Shown piece by piece: positions 20,390-30,723 of a stretch of 64,000 nt of DNA. Each line of letters opens with the position of its first letter. Position 1 is the first letter of the stretch. A program made the translations under genes and the position numbers. Under the pieces are notes generated by a model that was not told the DNA's origin, ran no database searches, and saw only the letters and a list, made by a program, of their open reading frames with translations. The DNA comes from M0108 sp963841065. Its GTDB lineage: Bacteria > Pseudomonadota > Gammaproteobacteria > Chromatiales > Chromatiaceae. The DNA lies in NCBI GenBank assembly GCA_963841065.1, contig CAWJBI010000047.1, forward strand, positions 1 through 64,000. The letters run 5' to 3'.

Positions 20390-20799
20390 TCGAGAAATCC
20401 CTTATAAAGCCATTCGTCCGGGAGGTCCCGCGGACCACCTGGTATCTGACCCGCCGGCGCGACCGGGTGCATATGGCTCAAGAGCTCAGCTCCGTCTTCA
20501 TCGGCGGCTACGCCTTGCTGCTGCTGTGGGGGGTCAAGGCGCTCGCCGCTGGCCCCGAGGCCTATCAGGCCTTTCTAACGAGTCTGGGCAGCCCCTTGTC
20601 GCTGGGCCTGCATTGGCTAGTGCTCACCGTCACCCTGTTCCACACCGTTTCCTGGTTCGGCGTGACGCCAAAGGCGATGCCGGTGCAGATCGGCGAGGAG
20701 TTCTTGCCCGGGGGCATCATCGTCGGCGGTCATTACGTCATCTGGATCGCGATCTCCCTGTTCATCCTGTTCGTCGCGGGGGTATTCAACGGTGGCTAG
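20386..20799 (+). CDS. frdC: fumarate reductase membrane anchor C
   Basis: 137 residues starting MIEKSLIKPFVREVPRTTWYL; the upstream-extended frame is unlikely because ATGA couples this start to frdB. Three membrane helices are predicted by eye around residues 30-50, 66-86 and 108-130. The motif HTVSWFGVTPKAMP resembles E. coli FrdC. It anchors the soluble FrdAB and helps form the quinone site. Confidence 0.88.
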   Translation: MIEKSLIKPFVREVPRTTWYLTRRRDRVHMAQELSSVFIGGYALLLLWGVKALAAGPEAYQAFLTSLGSPLSLGLHWLVLTVTLFHTVSWFGVTPKAMPVQIGEEFLPGGIIVGGHYVIWIAISLFILFVAGVFNGG

Positions 20800-21133
20800 A
20801 TCCAACAAACCCTTGGTCTGGAGTCTGTTCGCCGCCGGCGGCACCGTCGCCGCCTTCGTGCTGCCCGCGCTGGTGCTGATCACGCTGATGGCCGGCTATG
20901 GGCACGCCCCCGAGGCCCTGAACTACGAGACCATGCGCGCCTTCGCCGGCGGCTGGCTCGGCAAGCTCGTGGTGTTCGGCGTCATCAGCCTGTGTCTGTG
21001 GCATGCCGCCCATCGGCTGCGCACCGCGTTGCACGGCCTGGGGCTCCGGGCGGACCGGGCCGTGGCGGTGGCCGGCTACGGGATCGCGGCGATAGGTACC
21101 CTCCTTAGCGTCTATTACTTGCTGCGAATTTGA
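20792..21133 (+). CDS. frdD: fumarate reductase membrane anchor D
   Basis: 113 residues starting MARSNKPLVWSLFAAGGTVAAF, typical of FrdD (E. coli 119). Three hydrophobic segments are visible, and HAAHRLRTALHGLGL lies between helices two and three. It overlaps frdC by eight bases. The remnant aconitase gene starts 91 bases downstream. Confidence 0.88.
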   Translation: MARSNKPLVWSLFAAGGTVAAFVLPALVLITLMAGYGHAPEALNYETMRAFAGGWLGKLVVFGVISLCLWHAAHRLRTALHGLGLRADRAVAVAGYGIAAIGTLLSVYYLLRI

Positions 21134-21224
21134 CGGCGGTAAACCGATGGCACCGCCGAGCGACCCGTCGCCGGCAAGGCCGATCATGCGAGCGACCCGT
21201 GAGAGAAAACTTGGGAGACAATCA

Positions 21225-21853
21225 ATGACATCGATGAAACTGACTGAAAAGATATTTTCCGAGCACCTGGTTGTACCTGCCCGCAGGCGTTATGGCGATG
21301 GTCGTCATTCTGAAAATACTCTCCGTCATGGGCGTCAAGGGTGGCAAGGGTAAGGTCTGCGTGTATACCGGCCCGGGCGTGGCGCACCTGTCCCTGACCG
21401 AGCGGGCCCCCATCACCAACATGGGGGCCGAGATGGGTGCCTCGACCTCCATCTTTCCGAGCGACGAGCGCACCGGGAATACCTGGACATTCGTGGCTGG
21501 GGCGGCGACTATCGGCACCTTGCGGCGGACGAGGGCGTCGAATATGCCGGACGGATCGATATCGATCTTTCCGGCCTGGAGCCGCTGATCGCCATCTATC
21601 CCTCTCCCGGTACCGTGGAGCGGGTGGCGGACCGCGTCGGAGCCAAGATCCCTCAGGTGTGCGTGGGCAGTTGCACCAACAGCTCCTTCGAGAATATCGC
21701 CAGCTTCTCCGAGCTGCTCAAGGGCTAGAGGTTAGCGGTGGACACCCTGCTGTATCCCGGTTCCCGGGCGGTGGCCATGCAGCTTACCAATTCGGGCTAT
21801 CTGGCCTCCCTGTTCGCCTCCGGGGTGCGGGTCATGGAGAACGGCGGGGGGTG
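21225..21853 (+). pseudogene. acn: aconitate hydratase remnant
   Basis: A proper start with a GGGAG ribosome site gives MTSMKLTEKIFSEHLV, then the sequence jumps to the middle of an aconitase: GVKGGKGKVCVYTGPGVAHLS and TNMGAEMGASTSIFPSDERT. After a frame change come REYLDIRGWGGDYRHLAADEG and VCVGSCTNSSFENIA, which carries cluster-ligand cysteines. After a further change comes LLYPGSRAVAMQLTNSGYL. Roughly 180 codons near the N terminus and everything after about residue 480 are missing. The right end abuts an IS element. It lay in the frd operon, consistent with a lost rTCA gene. It cannot be functional. Confidence 0.85.
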
Positions 21854-21861
21854 AGGTGTAC

Positions 21862-21886
21862 TGCCAATGGCGGACACTTCCGCTTG
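21862..21886 (+). repeat. IS terminal inverted repeat, left
   Basis: Begins TGCCAATGGCGGACAC and ends TCCGCTTG. It pairs with 23072-23096 with six mismatches, and the inner block (T)TCCGCTTG is perfect. Confidence 0.65.
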
Positions 21887-21893
21887 AGTCAGG

Positions 21894-22744
21894 TCAGGCC
21901 GCGTTGGCCAAATTTTGTACAAACACGGCCGGAGCGACGTAGCCAAGGCGCGAGTGGCGTCGCGGGCGGTTAGAGAAGATTTCGATGTACTCCCGAATCG
22001 CCGCTGCGGCCTCGGTCCGTGTAGCGAATCGACGGGGTGCACCCGTTCGTTCTTCAGGCTGCCCCAGAAGCTCTCCCTGGGGGCGCGGTCGTCACCGTTG
22101 CCCTGGCGGGACATCGAGGGCCTGAGGCCGAACTGCTTGACCAAGGCTGGGTAGTCGTGGGCGCCGTACTGGCTGCCGCCGTCCGCGTGGTGGATCAGGC
22201 CTGCGGGCGGCCGCTGCTGCGGAACCGCCTGGAAGCGCGCACGGGCGGTCAGTTCCTGGGTCATCCGGTCGCCCCTGGCATAGCCCACGATTTCGTCGGT
22301 GAACAGGTCCTTGAGCCCGGCCAGATAGAGCCACCCTTGGTCTGTCGGGATGTAGGTGATAGCGGTCACCCAGACCTGATGCGGCGCGGTCGGCGAGAAC
22401 GGCTGGTCGAGCAGGTTTTCGGCCACCGGTAGGGTATGGTTCGAGTGCGTGGTCGCCTTGAACTTGCGCTGCTGCCGACCGCGCCGGCCCAGTTCCCGGC
22501 GCCAGCGGGCGATGCGGTCGCGGCCAGCGACGAAGCCCTCGGACGCCAGTTCCGGCTGGAGCCGGCGCACCCCGTAAGTCCCCCTGCTACCGGTGTGGGC
22601 GGCCCGAATCGCTACCTTGAGCCGTTCGTCCTGCTGCGCGCGGGCTGAGGGTATGCCCTTGAGCCAGGTGTAGCATCCGCTGCGTGAGACGGCAAAGACG
22701 TGGGCCATCACGTCCACCGGGTAGTGATGTCGCCACGGCCTCAT
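21894..22744 (-). CDS. IS3-family transposase OrfB (DDE domain, defective)
   Basis: Integrase-core part of the transposase. The helix-turn-helix-like start is followed by VWVTAITYIPTDQGWLYLAG, HHADGGSQYGAHDY and RESFWGSLKNE. The first catalytic aspartate of the DDE triad, normally WVTDITY, is alanine here (GCT codon); the second Asp and the Glu are present. Near 22030 a frameshift moves the C terminus (TEAAAAIREYIEIFSNRPRRHSRLGY in the other frame) to a stop at 21894. Both changes point to an inactive enzyme. The start overlaps the orfA stop by four bases. Confidence 0.82.
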
Positions 22745-23043
22745 GACCGCGTACCTGGCAGCGACTCCCTGGCAAAGTACGCGGTCGCTTTATTTAGAAT
22801 GTCGCGCTCCAGGCGGATCCCCGCCAACTCCTGGCGCAGCTGGCTGTTTTCTGCCTCCAGTTCGGGGACGGTCCGGGTGCCGGGCGTACTGGGTGCGCCG
22901 CGTTTGGCTGCCGCGATCCCGTTCGCCAGCGTCCCCTTTGGGATCGCCAATCGCTTCGCGGCATCCTCTTGGGACAGCCCTTGCTTCTGGATCAACTTGA
23001 CGGCCTCGGACCGGAACTCCGGTGAGTAACTTTGCTTTTTCAA
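22741..23043 (-). CDS. IS3-family transposase OrfA
   Basis: 100 residues with an N-terminal helix-turn-helix (YSPEFRSEAVKLIQKQGLSQEDAAKRLAIPKGTLANGI) and a leucine-zipper-like coiled coil (LEAENSQLRQELAGIRLERDILNKATAYFA). Both are typical of IS3-family OrfA proteins that bind the terminal repeats. It overlaps orfB by four bases; programmed -1 slippage normally makes the OrfAB fusion. Confidence 0.88.
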   Translation of the reverse strand: MKKQSYSPEFRSEAVKLIQKQGLSQEDAAKRLAIPKGTLANGIAAAKRGAPSTPGTRTVPELEAENSQLRQELAGIRLERDILNKATAYFARESLPGTRS

Positions 23044-23071
23044 CAGGGGGTACCTCTGCTCGGTATGTTAC

Positions 23072-23096
23072 CAAGCGGAGGTGTTCGCTGATGTCA
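23072..23096 (-). repeat. IS terminal inverted repeat, right
   Basis: Read on the minus strand it begins TGACATCAGCGAACAC and ends TCCGCTTG, matching the left end at 19 of 25 positions. It marks the orfA-proximal end of the IS. Confidence 0.65.
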
Positions 23097-23106
23097 GGCT
23101 ACCTCA

Positions 23107-23209
23107 GCCATCCTCGCCAAGACCGTGACCTATGATCTGGAGCGCCTGATGGCGGGTGCCACCAAGCTAAGCTGCTCGGCCTTTGGGGACGCGGTGATCG
23201 CCAATATGT
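23107..23209 (+). pseudogene. icd: duplicated 3' end of icd (103 bp, identical)
   Basis: Bases 23107-23209 are identical to 9076-9178, encoding the last 34 residues of isocitrate dehydrogenase (AILAKTVTYDLERLM...DAVIANM). The stop here is TAG instead of TGA, and the sequences diverge immediately on both sides. The copy begins ten bases beyond the IS end. Full identity over 103 bases implies a recent duplication, gene conversion, or an assembly join between repeat copies. Confidence 0.9.
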
Positions 23210-23337
23210 AGGGGTACCTGGGGTCGTCGACCCGGGGTCTGGGCGGGAACCCTCGGTACCATGCCAGTTAGTCGGGATGAGCTTTCTGCAGGAGCTATGC
23301 GATGCGGGTGGCAGGCCCCCGTTAAGCCGATACGGAT

Positions 23338-23377
23338 AACCCCCCCGCGCTCCTCAATACCGGGAGTGCGGGGGGTT
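23338..23377 (-). terminator. cspD terminator hairpin
   Basis: A strong GC-rich hairpin just past the cspD stop: AACCCCCC...CTCC pairs with GGGAG...GGGGGGTT around a TCAATACC loop. Its arms end in AA/TT pairs, and it could act in both directions. Confidence 0.7.
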
Positions 23378-23383
23378 GAAATC

Positions 23384-23590
23384 CTAGTTAAGGCGGTTTA
23401 CGCGGGCGGCGTGGAGACCCTTGGGACCTTGGGTGATCTCAAACTGGACCTTCTGCCCCTCCTTGAGTGTTCGATAGCCATCCATGTCGATGGCCGAAAA
23501 ATGAACGAAAACATCATCTTCTTTTTCATCGGCCTTTACGAACCCATATCCCTTGGCATTATTGAACCATTTTACAGTACCGGTCATCAT
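23384..23590 (-). CDS. cspD: cold shock-like protein CspD
   Basis: 68-residue single cold-shock domain with RNP1 KGYGFVKA and RNP2 VFVHFSAI, which binds single-stranded nucleic acid. The sequence GYRTLKEGQKVQFEITQGPKGLHA and the position divergent from clpS-clpA match cspD of E. coli. GGAGGAG eight bases before the first of two adjacent ATG codons supports the start at 23590. Confidence 0.88.
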   Translation of the reverse strand: MMTGTVKWFNNAKGYGFVKADEKEDDVFVHFSAIDMDGYRTLKEGQKVQFEITQGPKGLHAARVNRLN

Positions 23591-23889
23591 CGCTGCTACT
23601 CCTCCAGGAGATGGGTGGGGGTTTTCCCCCTGTTAGTATTTCAGGCCTGGATCCGGCTCCTCCCGGCGCCTTATCCACGGCCCTGGATAGCTCCCTTGGC
23701 CGTAGGAAAATAGTGATTTACCACGCGGTCCAGGGTACTGCTGGGGCGCTCCGAACCTTAAGGGCAACCCTCTTATTTTTATCCGGCATCCTGTCCCGCC
23801 AGGCGAGCCGATGCCTTGAGTGCGAAGTATAATGACCCCATTGCATGGGTCAAATCCAAAGTGACATTTCCATGGGATTTCGCATTGAC

Positions 23890-24213
23890 ATGAGTGGATC
23901 GAATGTGAATAAGGAGCGCGAGGAGGGGGTGGCGATCCAGGAATCCAGACCGGAACTCAAGCCGCCGCCCCGTTACAAGGTGCTGCTGCTCAACGACGAC
24001 TTTACCCCCATGGAGTTCGTCGTCCAAGTGCTGGAGACCTTCTTCCATTTGAATCGGGAAAAAGCTACCCAGATCATGTTGCATGTCCATACCCGCGGCG
24101 TTGGCGTCTGCGGAATCTACGCGCGCGACGTCGCCGAGACCAAGGTGGCCCAGGTCATGGACTTTGCGCGACGGCATCAGCACCCCTTGATGTGTACCAT
24201 GGATGAGGCCTGA
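23890..24213 (+). CDS. clpS: ATP-dependent Clp protease adaptor ClpS
   Basis: Delivers N-end-rule substrates to ClpAP. The core PPPRYKVLLLNDDFTPMEFVVQVLETFF and AETKVAQVMDFARRHQHPLMCTMDEA is classic. The frame is open from 23845, but a TATAAT at 23828-23833 would place transcription start only a few bases before that ATG. The ATG at 23890 (MSGSNVNKEREEG) gives 107 residues, almost the E. coli length. No strong ribosome site distinguishes the starts. clpA follows after 32 bases. Confidence 0.88.
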   Translation: MSGSNVNKEREEGVAIQESRPELKPPPRYKVLLLNDDFTPMEFVVQVLETFFHLNREKATQIMLHVHTRGVGVCGIYARDVAETKVAQVMDFARRHQHPLMCTMDEA

Positions 24214-24245
24214 AAGACCCCTGAATACCGGATTGGTGACCCTTT

Positions 24246-26505
24246 ATGTTGAGCAAAGACCTTGAATTCACGCTGACCCAAGCCTTCCATCAGGCCCGGG
24301 AGCGCAGGCACGAATACATGACGGTGGAGCACCTGCTCCTATCCTTGCTCGATAATCCGAGCGCGGCTAAGGTGTTACGCGCCTGCGGGGCGGACGAGGG
24401 GCGGCTGCGATCGGACATCAACCTCTTCATCGAGGAGACCACGCCGCTCGTTCCGACCGGGGAAAAGCGCGAGACCCAGCCGACCATAGGTTTTCAACGG
24501 GTCTTGCAACGGGCTGTCTTTCATGTTCAGTCCGCCGGCAAGAAAGAGGTCACGGGGGCCAATGTCCTGGTCGCGCTCTTCGGCGAGCAGGACTCCCAGG
24601 CGGTTTTCTTGCTCAACCGTCAGGACATTAGCCGCCTGGATGTGGTGAATTATATTTCCCATGGCATCTCCAAGGTCCCAGGCGAGGGCGGGGACGAGGA
24701 GGCCCAGGGCGAACAGGGCGGGGAGCGGCGACAAGAGGCTAAGGAAAGCGCCAGCCCCTTGGAGAGCTTCACGTCCAATCTCAATGAACTGGCGCGTCAA
24801 GGCCTGATCGATCCCCTCATTGGTCGCCAGACCGAGATCGAGCGCACCCTGCAGATCCTCTGTCGGCGACGCAAGAATAACCCCTTGCTGGTAGGCGAGG
24901 CCGGCGTCGGCAAGACGGCCATTGCCGAGGGTCTGGCGCGGCGCATCGTCGCGGAAGAGGTGCCCGAGGTTTTGGCGGATGCCGTCATCTACGCCCTGGA
25001 TCTGGGCGCCTTGGTGGCCGGCACCAAGTACCGGGGCGATTTCGAGAAACGGCTCAAGGCCGTCATCGCCCAACTCAAGCGTCAGCCTAAGGCCATTCTT
25101 TTCATTGACGAAATTCACACCATCATTGGCGCCGGCTCCGCCTCGGGCGGGGCCATGGATGCCTCTAACCTCATCAAGCCGGTTTTGGCCTCTGGCGACC
25201 TGCGTTGTATCGGCTCCACGACTTATCAGGAGTTTCGTGGCATTTTCGAGAAGGACCGGGCCCTGGCTCGGCGCTTTCAGAAGATCGATATCGAGGAACC
25301 TAGCGTCGAGGATACAGTGGAAATCCTCAAGGGCCTAAAGAGCCGCTTCGAGGAGCATCACCAGGTCAGCTACACCCAGCCGGCCTTGCGCGCGGCGGCG
25401 GAACTCTCGGCCAAGCACATCAATGACCGCCACTTGCCGGACAAGGCCATCGACGTCATCGATGAGGCGGGTGCCCACGTGCAGCTTATGCCCGCGGCCA
25501 AGCGCAAGAAGCGCATCGATGTCCTGGATATCGAGCGCATCGTTGCCAAGATCGCCCGCATTCCGCCCAAGCAGGTCTCGTCCTCGGATACCGAATCCCT
25601 GCGTAACCTGGATCGGGACCTGAAGCTGGTGGTATTTGGTCAGGAGGCGGCCATCGATACCCTGACCTCAGCCATCCGCATGAGCCGCTCTGGTCTGGGC
25701 CAGGAGGAAAAACCCATCGGCTCCTTCCTCTTCGCGGGCCCTACTGGAGTCGGCAAGACGGAGGTGACGCGTCAGCTTGCCCGCATCCTGGGCCTGCAGT
25801 TGATCCGCTTCGATATGTCCGAGTACATGGAGCGCCACACGGTCTCGCGCCTCATCGGCGCCCCGCCCGGCTATGTCGGGTATGACCAGGGCGGGCCTGC
25901 TGACGGAGGAAATCAACAAGCACCCTCACGCCGTGCTCCTGCTGGACGAGGTCGAGAAGGCCCACCCGGACGTCTTCAATTTGCTGCTGCAGGTCATGGA
26001 CCACGGCACCCTCACGGACAATAACGGCCGCAAGGCTGATTTTCGTCATGTCGTCCTGGTGATGACCACTAACGCCGGCGCGGCGGAGGCCAGTCGTCCC
26101 TCCATCGGCTTCACCGAGCAGGACCATGCCACGGATGGTATGGAGGCTCTTAAGCGCCTCTTCACCCCCGAATTCCGCAATCGGCTGGATGCCGTAATCC
26201 AGTTTGGTGCCTTGTCGCCCGCCACTATTGTCAACGTGGTGGACAAGTTCCTCTTTGAACTGGAACAGCAGTTGCTGGAGAAGAAGGTCAGTCTGACCGT
26301 GGATAGCGAGGCGCGTGCCTGGCTGGCCAGCCGGGGCTATGACGCGCGCATGGGCGCCCGACCCATGAGCCGCATCATCCGTGAGTACATCAAGAAACCT
26401 CTTGCCAACGAACTGCTTTTTGGACAACTCGTCAATGGGGGGGCGGTGCGAGTCAAGGTGGAAGGGGAGGAACTGGGCTTCGAGGTCGCGACCAAAACCA
26501 CCTAG
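24246..26505 (+). CDS. clpA: ATP-dependent Clp protease ATP-binding subunit ClpA (frameshifted)
   Basis: AAA+ unfoldase partner of ClpP. The N domain (MLSKDLEFTLTQAFHQARE...) is followed by AAA-1 with Walker A GEAGVGKTAIAEGLA near residue 218 and Walker B ILFIDEIHTIIGAGSASGG. AAA-2 has GPTGVGKTEVTRQLA near residue 497 and LLLDEVEKAHPDVFN. One extra G near 25888 (GYDQGG|LLTEEINKHPHA) breaks the frame; the remainder to 26505 is perfectly conserved in the other frame. Corrected length is about 752 residues (E. coli 758). An error in the sequence is more likely than loss. Confidence 0.92.
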
Positions 26506-26553
26506 GGGTTCCCTGAAAGGCGAGGATAGGGCAGTCCGGGGACACCCAACGAC

Positions 26554-26772
26554 TCAGCGTGCGCGGTAGGTTATGCGGCCCTTGGTCAGGTCGTAGGGGG
26601 TTAGCTCCACGGTAACCTTATCCCCGGTAAGAATACGTATGTAGTGCTTACGCATCTTTCCCGAAATGTGGGCGGTTACCACGTGGCCATTTTCCAATTC
26701 CACGCGGAACATGGTATTAGGCAAGGTGTCGACGACCGTACCCTCCATCGAAATAACGTCTTCTTTAGCCAT
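26554..26772 (-). CDS. infA: translation initiation factor IF-1
   Basis: 72 residues, MAKEDVISMEGTVVDTLPNTMFRVELENGHVVTAHISGKMRKHYIRIL..., the invariant IF-1 S1/OB fold. It is convergent with clpA, as in many gammaproteobacteria. It is transcribed leftward from an AT-rich upstream stretch around 26810-26830. Confidence 0.97.
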   Translation of the reverse strand: MAKEDVISMEGTVVDTLPNTMFRVELENGHVVTAHISGKMRKHYIRILTGDKVTVELTPYDLTKGRITYRAR

Positions 26773-26978
26773 GGATCTGCATCATATCGCCTTGCGAGCG
26801 CCCCTCATTTTTAAAACGGAAATAATAGCATATGGCCTCCCAAATGCGGCCATTTTGTTTAGGTGCTCCGCCGAGCCTGGCAAAATGGAGACGGTTCCGG
26901 GAGGAGATGTCTCTGAAAGGTTTGGAACATGGCTGCGTCCTTGTCGATGGGTACCCTAGCTGTCATTTACAAATTAAC

Positions 26979-27000
26979 GCCCGCATCAACGCGGGCTTTT
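26979..27000. terminator. intrinsic terminator downstream of the DUF2892 gene
   Basis: Perfect six-base stem GCCCGC / GCGGGC with loop ATCAAC. It is followed by TTTT on the plus strand and by GTTAATTTG on the minus strand. The leftward DUF2892 gene ends just upstream on the minus strand, so this is probably its terminator. A rightward transcript is not otherwise evident. Confidence 0.65.
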
Positions 27001-27022
27001 AACATTCAAGAGACCGGTTGGA

Positions 27023-27226
27023 TCAGAATGCCGCACCAGACTGCTTGCCTAGCTTTTTGAGGATAAGGGCTAGGGGGCAGAAGCCGGTGAATGCGGACTG
27101 GAGCAAGTTCAGGCCAACGAAGCCGGTCAGCAGGAGCCAGAGCTGATTGCCAGTCATGTAGGCCAGGATGACGGAGATCAGGATGACGATGCCGGCGAAG
27201 GCCAGGATGATGCGGTCGATGGTCAT
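27023..27226 (-). CDS. DUF2892 (YgaP-like) inner membrane protein
   Basis: 67 residues with two membrane helices (IILAFAGIVILISVILAYM and LWLLLTGFVGLNLLQSAFT), followed by the family signature GFCPLALILKKLG. Such domains occur alone or attached to rhodanese domains; their function is not established. GAGG before the ATG supports the start. Confidence 0.88.
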   Translation of the reverse strand: MTIDRIILAFAGIVILISVILAYMTGNQLWLLLTGFVGLNLLQSAFTGFCPLALILKKLGKQSGAAF

Positions 27227-27364
27227 GGGGGAAGTCCTCTAAGATGAAATATTAAAAAAGGGGGTTAGGTCAGTGACATATTATCGGACGCTAATATGGT
27301 CTTCAAGTTCGATGCGCGGCCAGAGCTCTGTCTTGGCGGCGCCCTTCACCCGGAGAACCCTGCC

Positions 27365-28924
27365 ATGACCGGGCTCGATGACATGATCGCAGGTTTGCGG
27401 TTCCCCAGTGCCTACCCCCATCCGGTGGCGGGGGTAGAGCATATCGAGACGCATATCTCCCACGTCTTTCTGGCGGGGGATTATGCCTACAAAATCAAGA
27501 AACCGGTCAATTTGGGATTTCTGGATTTCTCCACCCTGGAGCGCAGGCATTTCTTCTGCCAGGAAGAACTGCGGCTCAATGCCCGCTTGGCGCCGCACCT
27601 TTACCTGGAGGTGGTGCCGGTGACCGGTAGCCCGGAGGCCCCACGTTTGGGGGGGGTGGGGCAGGCTCTCGAATACGCGGTCAAGATGCGCCGTTTTGAT
27701 CAGACGGGTCTGCTCAGCACCCGGCCCCTTGAAGGTGATCTGCCGGAACGGGTCGCGGAACGGGTCGCGGCCTTCCATGCCGCTATCCCCACGGTGGGCG
27801 AGGATCAAACCTTCGGTACCCCGGAGGCCGTGCTGGGCCCCATGCTGGCCAATTTCGAGGCCATCCGCAGCCGTTCCCCAGATGCAGCTATCCTCAATCG
27901 CCTCGTGTTGCTGGAGGCTTGGACCCGTACCCGCTTTGCTGAGTTGGTACCTATTCTCCGCCAGCGCCGTGCCGAAGGCTTCGTGCGTGAATGTCATGGC
28001 GATATGCACCGGGGCAACATCGCCCTGGATGAGGGTGAAATCCTCATTTTCGATGGCATCGAGTTCAATCCGGCCCTGCGTTGGATAGATGTCCAGAGTG
28101 AACTGGCATTTCTGCTCATGGACCTGGATGATGCCGGTGAACTGGGTCCCGCGCGGCGGTTGCTGAACCGTTATCTGGAACTGACCGGCGATTATGCGGG
28201 CCTAGGGGTGCTGAATTTTTATCAGGTTTATCGCGCCTTGGTGCGGGCTAAGGTGCGGGCCATTCGCCTTAGCCAAGCGGATCTCGCGCCCGAGGACGTT
28301 GAGCGGGATCGGCGCGCACTGGCGGACTATCTCACCCTGGCCGAAGGCTATACCCAGCCGCGCCATCCCTGCCTCTGTCTCATTCATGGGGTCTCGGGAT
28401 CGGGCAAGAGCCGGCTGGCCCTGGGGTTGCGGGAACTTCTCCCCCTGATTCATCTGCGCTCCGACATCGAACGCAAGCGCCTCTTTGGGTTGACGGCGCA
28501 GGCCCGCACCCACCCCGGTGCCGTCAGCGGTGGTATCTATGCTCCCGACGCCGGGGAGCGGACTTATGGACGTCTGCTGGCATTGGCGGAGACCCTGCTC
28601 GCGGCCGGCTACAGTCCCTTGGTGGACGCTACTTTCCTAAGGGGCATCCAGCGCGCGCCCTTCCTGGCGCTGGCGAGGACCAAGGGGCTGGCCTGCCATA
28701 TGTTGGCCTGCGAGGCGCCCACGGAGGTGCTGCGCGAGCGGGTCCGCCGACGGGCGGAGGAGGGCGCGGACCCGTCCGAGGCGGGTATTGAGGTCCTGGA
28801 GGCCCAACTCGCCAGCCGTGAGTCTCTGACCCCCGATGAACTGGCCCTGACCATCCCGGTGGATACAACGCAGGCATCATGCCTGGAGGACGTGATTCAG
28901 CGCCTGGCCGTGGCCTGTCACTAG
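27365..28924 (+). CDS. aminoglycoside phosphotransferase-like / AAA ATPase fusion protein
   Basis: 519 residues from MTGLDDMIAGLRFPSAYPH; the ATG at 27296 would add 23 non-conserved residues. The N-terminal half is a kinase-like APH fold (DYAYKIKKPVNLGFLDFSTLERR, catalytic CHGDMHRGNIALD, IFDGIEFN). The C-terminal half is a P-loop kinase (LIHGVSGSGKSRLALGL, LRSDIERKRLFG). This fusion is widespread in proteobacteria. The substrate is unknown, and an antibiotic-resistance role should not be assumed. It is convergent with rho across a hairpin. Confidence 0.88.
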   Translation: MTGLDDMIAGLRFPSAYPHPVAGVEHIETHISHVFLAGDYAYKIKKPVNLGFLDFSTLERRHFFCQEELRLNARLAPHLYLEVVPVTGSPEAPRLGGVGQALEYAVKMRRFDQTGLLSTRPLEGDLPERVAERVAAFHAAIPTVGEDQTFGTPEAVLGPMLANFEAIRSRSPDAAILNRLVLLEAWTRTRFAELVPILRQRRAEGFVRECHGDMHRGNIALDEGEILIFDGIEFNPALRWIDVQSELAFLLMDLDDAGELGPARRLLNRYLELTGDYAGLGVLNFYQVYRALVRAKVRAIRLSQADLAPEDVERDRRALADYLTLAEGYTQPRHPCLCLIHGVSGSGKSRLALGLRELLPLIHLRSDIERKRLFGLTAQARTHPGAVSGGIYAPDAGERTYGRLLALAETLLAAGYSPLVDATFLRGIQRAPFLALARTKGLACHMLACEAPTEVLRERVRRRAEEGADPSEAGIEVLEAQLASRESLTPDELALTIPVDTTQASCLEDVIQRLAVACH

Positions 28925-28953
28925 CGGCTGTCATAGGCCGCATCCTGGATGCG

Positions 28954-28975
28954 GGCCTCCCTGGTGGGGGAGGCC
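28954..28975. terminator. bidirectional hairpin between the APH/AAA gene and rho
   Basis: Eight-base stem GGCCTCCC / GGGAGGCC with a TGGTGG loop, between two convergent genes. It lacks a long T-run, so its efficiency is uncertain. Confidence 0.45.
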
Positions 28976-28979
28976 TGAC

Positions 28980-30236
<1,257 letters not shown>

Positions 30237-30396
30237 GTTGTTACTTGGAAAGGGGGTGTGGTCGGATGGCTCAAAACCGGCCGCAGGCGTCTGAGGTGCC
30301 CGAACGGCGGAGTGGAGGAAGAGGGTGAGTTGGGGGCGGGGGTGCCCGGTCGGGCGCCCCGCGCGGGTCATTCCATTGCCTGATGATGCCCGGGGG

Positions 30397-30723
30397 TCAC
30401 AGGTTACTGTCGATAAAGGCCGTGAGCTGAGACTTGGAGACGGCACCGACCTTGGTGGCCTCCACCTCGCCCTGCTTGAAGAGCATCAGGGTCGGGATGC
30501 CCCTGATCCCGTAGCGGGGGGGAGTGTCCGGATTCTGATCGATGTTGAGTTTGGCGACGCGCAGCCGGCCCTGGTACTCGTCAGCGATCTCGTCCAGGAC
30601 GGGCGCGATCATTTTGCAGGGGCCACACCAATCGGCCCAGTAATCGACGAGAACGGGATCGGCGGCTTTGATGACGTCTTGCTCGAAGGATGCATCCGTC
30701 ACATGGATGATGCGATCGCTCAC
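30397..30723 (-). CDS. trxA: thioredoxin 1
   Basis: 108-residue thioredoxin with active site DYWADWCGPCKMIAP (Trp32-Cys33-Gly-Pro-Cys36) and cis-proline GIRGIPTLMLFK. The start is a GTG (VSDRIIHVTD) preceded by AGGGAGAT; the ATG at 30807 would add 28 residues not found in the family. It lies 160 bases upstream of rho and diverges from rhlB. Confidence 0.95.
   Translation of the reverse strand: MSDRIIHVTDASFEQDVIKAADPVLVDYWADWCGPCKMIAPVLDEIADEYQGRLRVAKLNIDQNPDTPPRYGIRGIPTLMLFKQGEVEATKVGAVSKSQLTAFIDSNL

Larger units (their letters stand above)
21862..23096 (-). mobile_element. IS3-family insertion sequence, defective
   Basis: About 1235 bases bounded by imperfect inverted repeats (21862-21886 and 23072-23096, 19 of 25 positions matching, both beginning TG). 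It encodes overlapping orfA and orfB. I see no target-site duplication: the left flank ends GTAC and the right flank begins GGCT. The flanks are pieces of two different genes, acn and icd, which fits a deletion or recombination at the element after insertion. Confidence 0.8.

Noticed and set aside
26880..26980. Possible tRNA or small RNA near infA, because a serine tRNA is common there in enteric bacteria
   Set aside because: No acceptor stem pairing or T-loop could be folded; only the terminator hairpin remains.
27365..28924. Aminoglycoside resistance gene
   Set aside because: The kinase-like half belongs to a widespread fused family without demonstrated drug phosphorylation.
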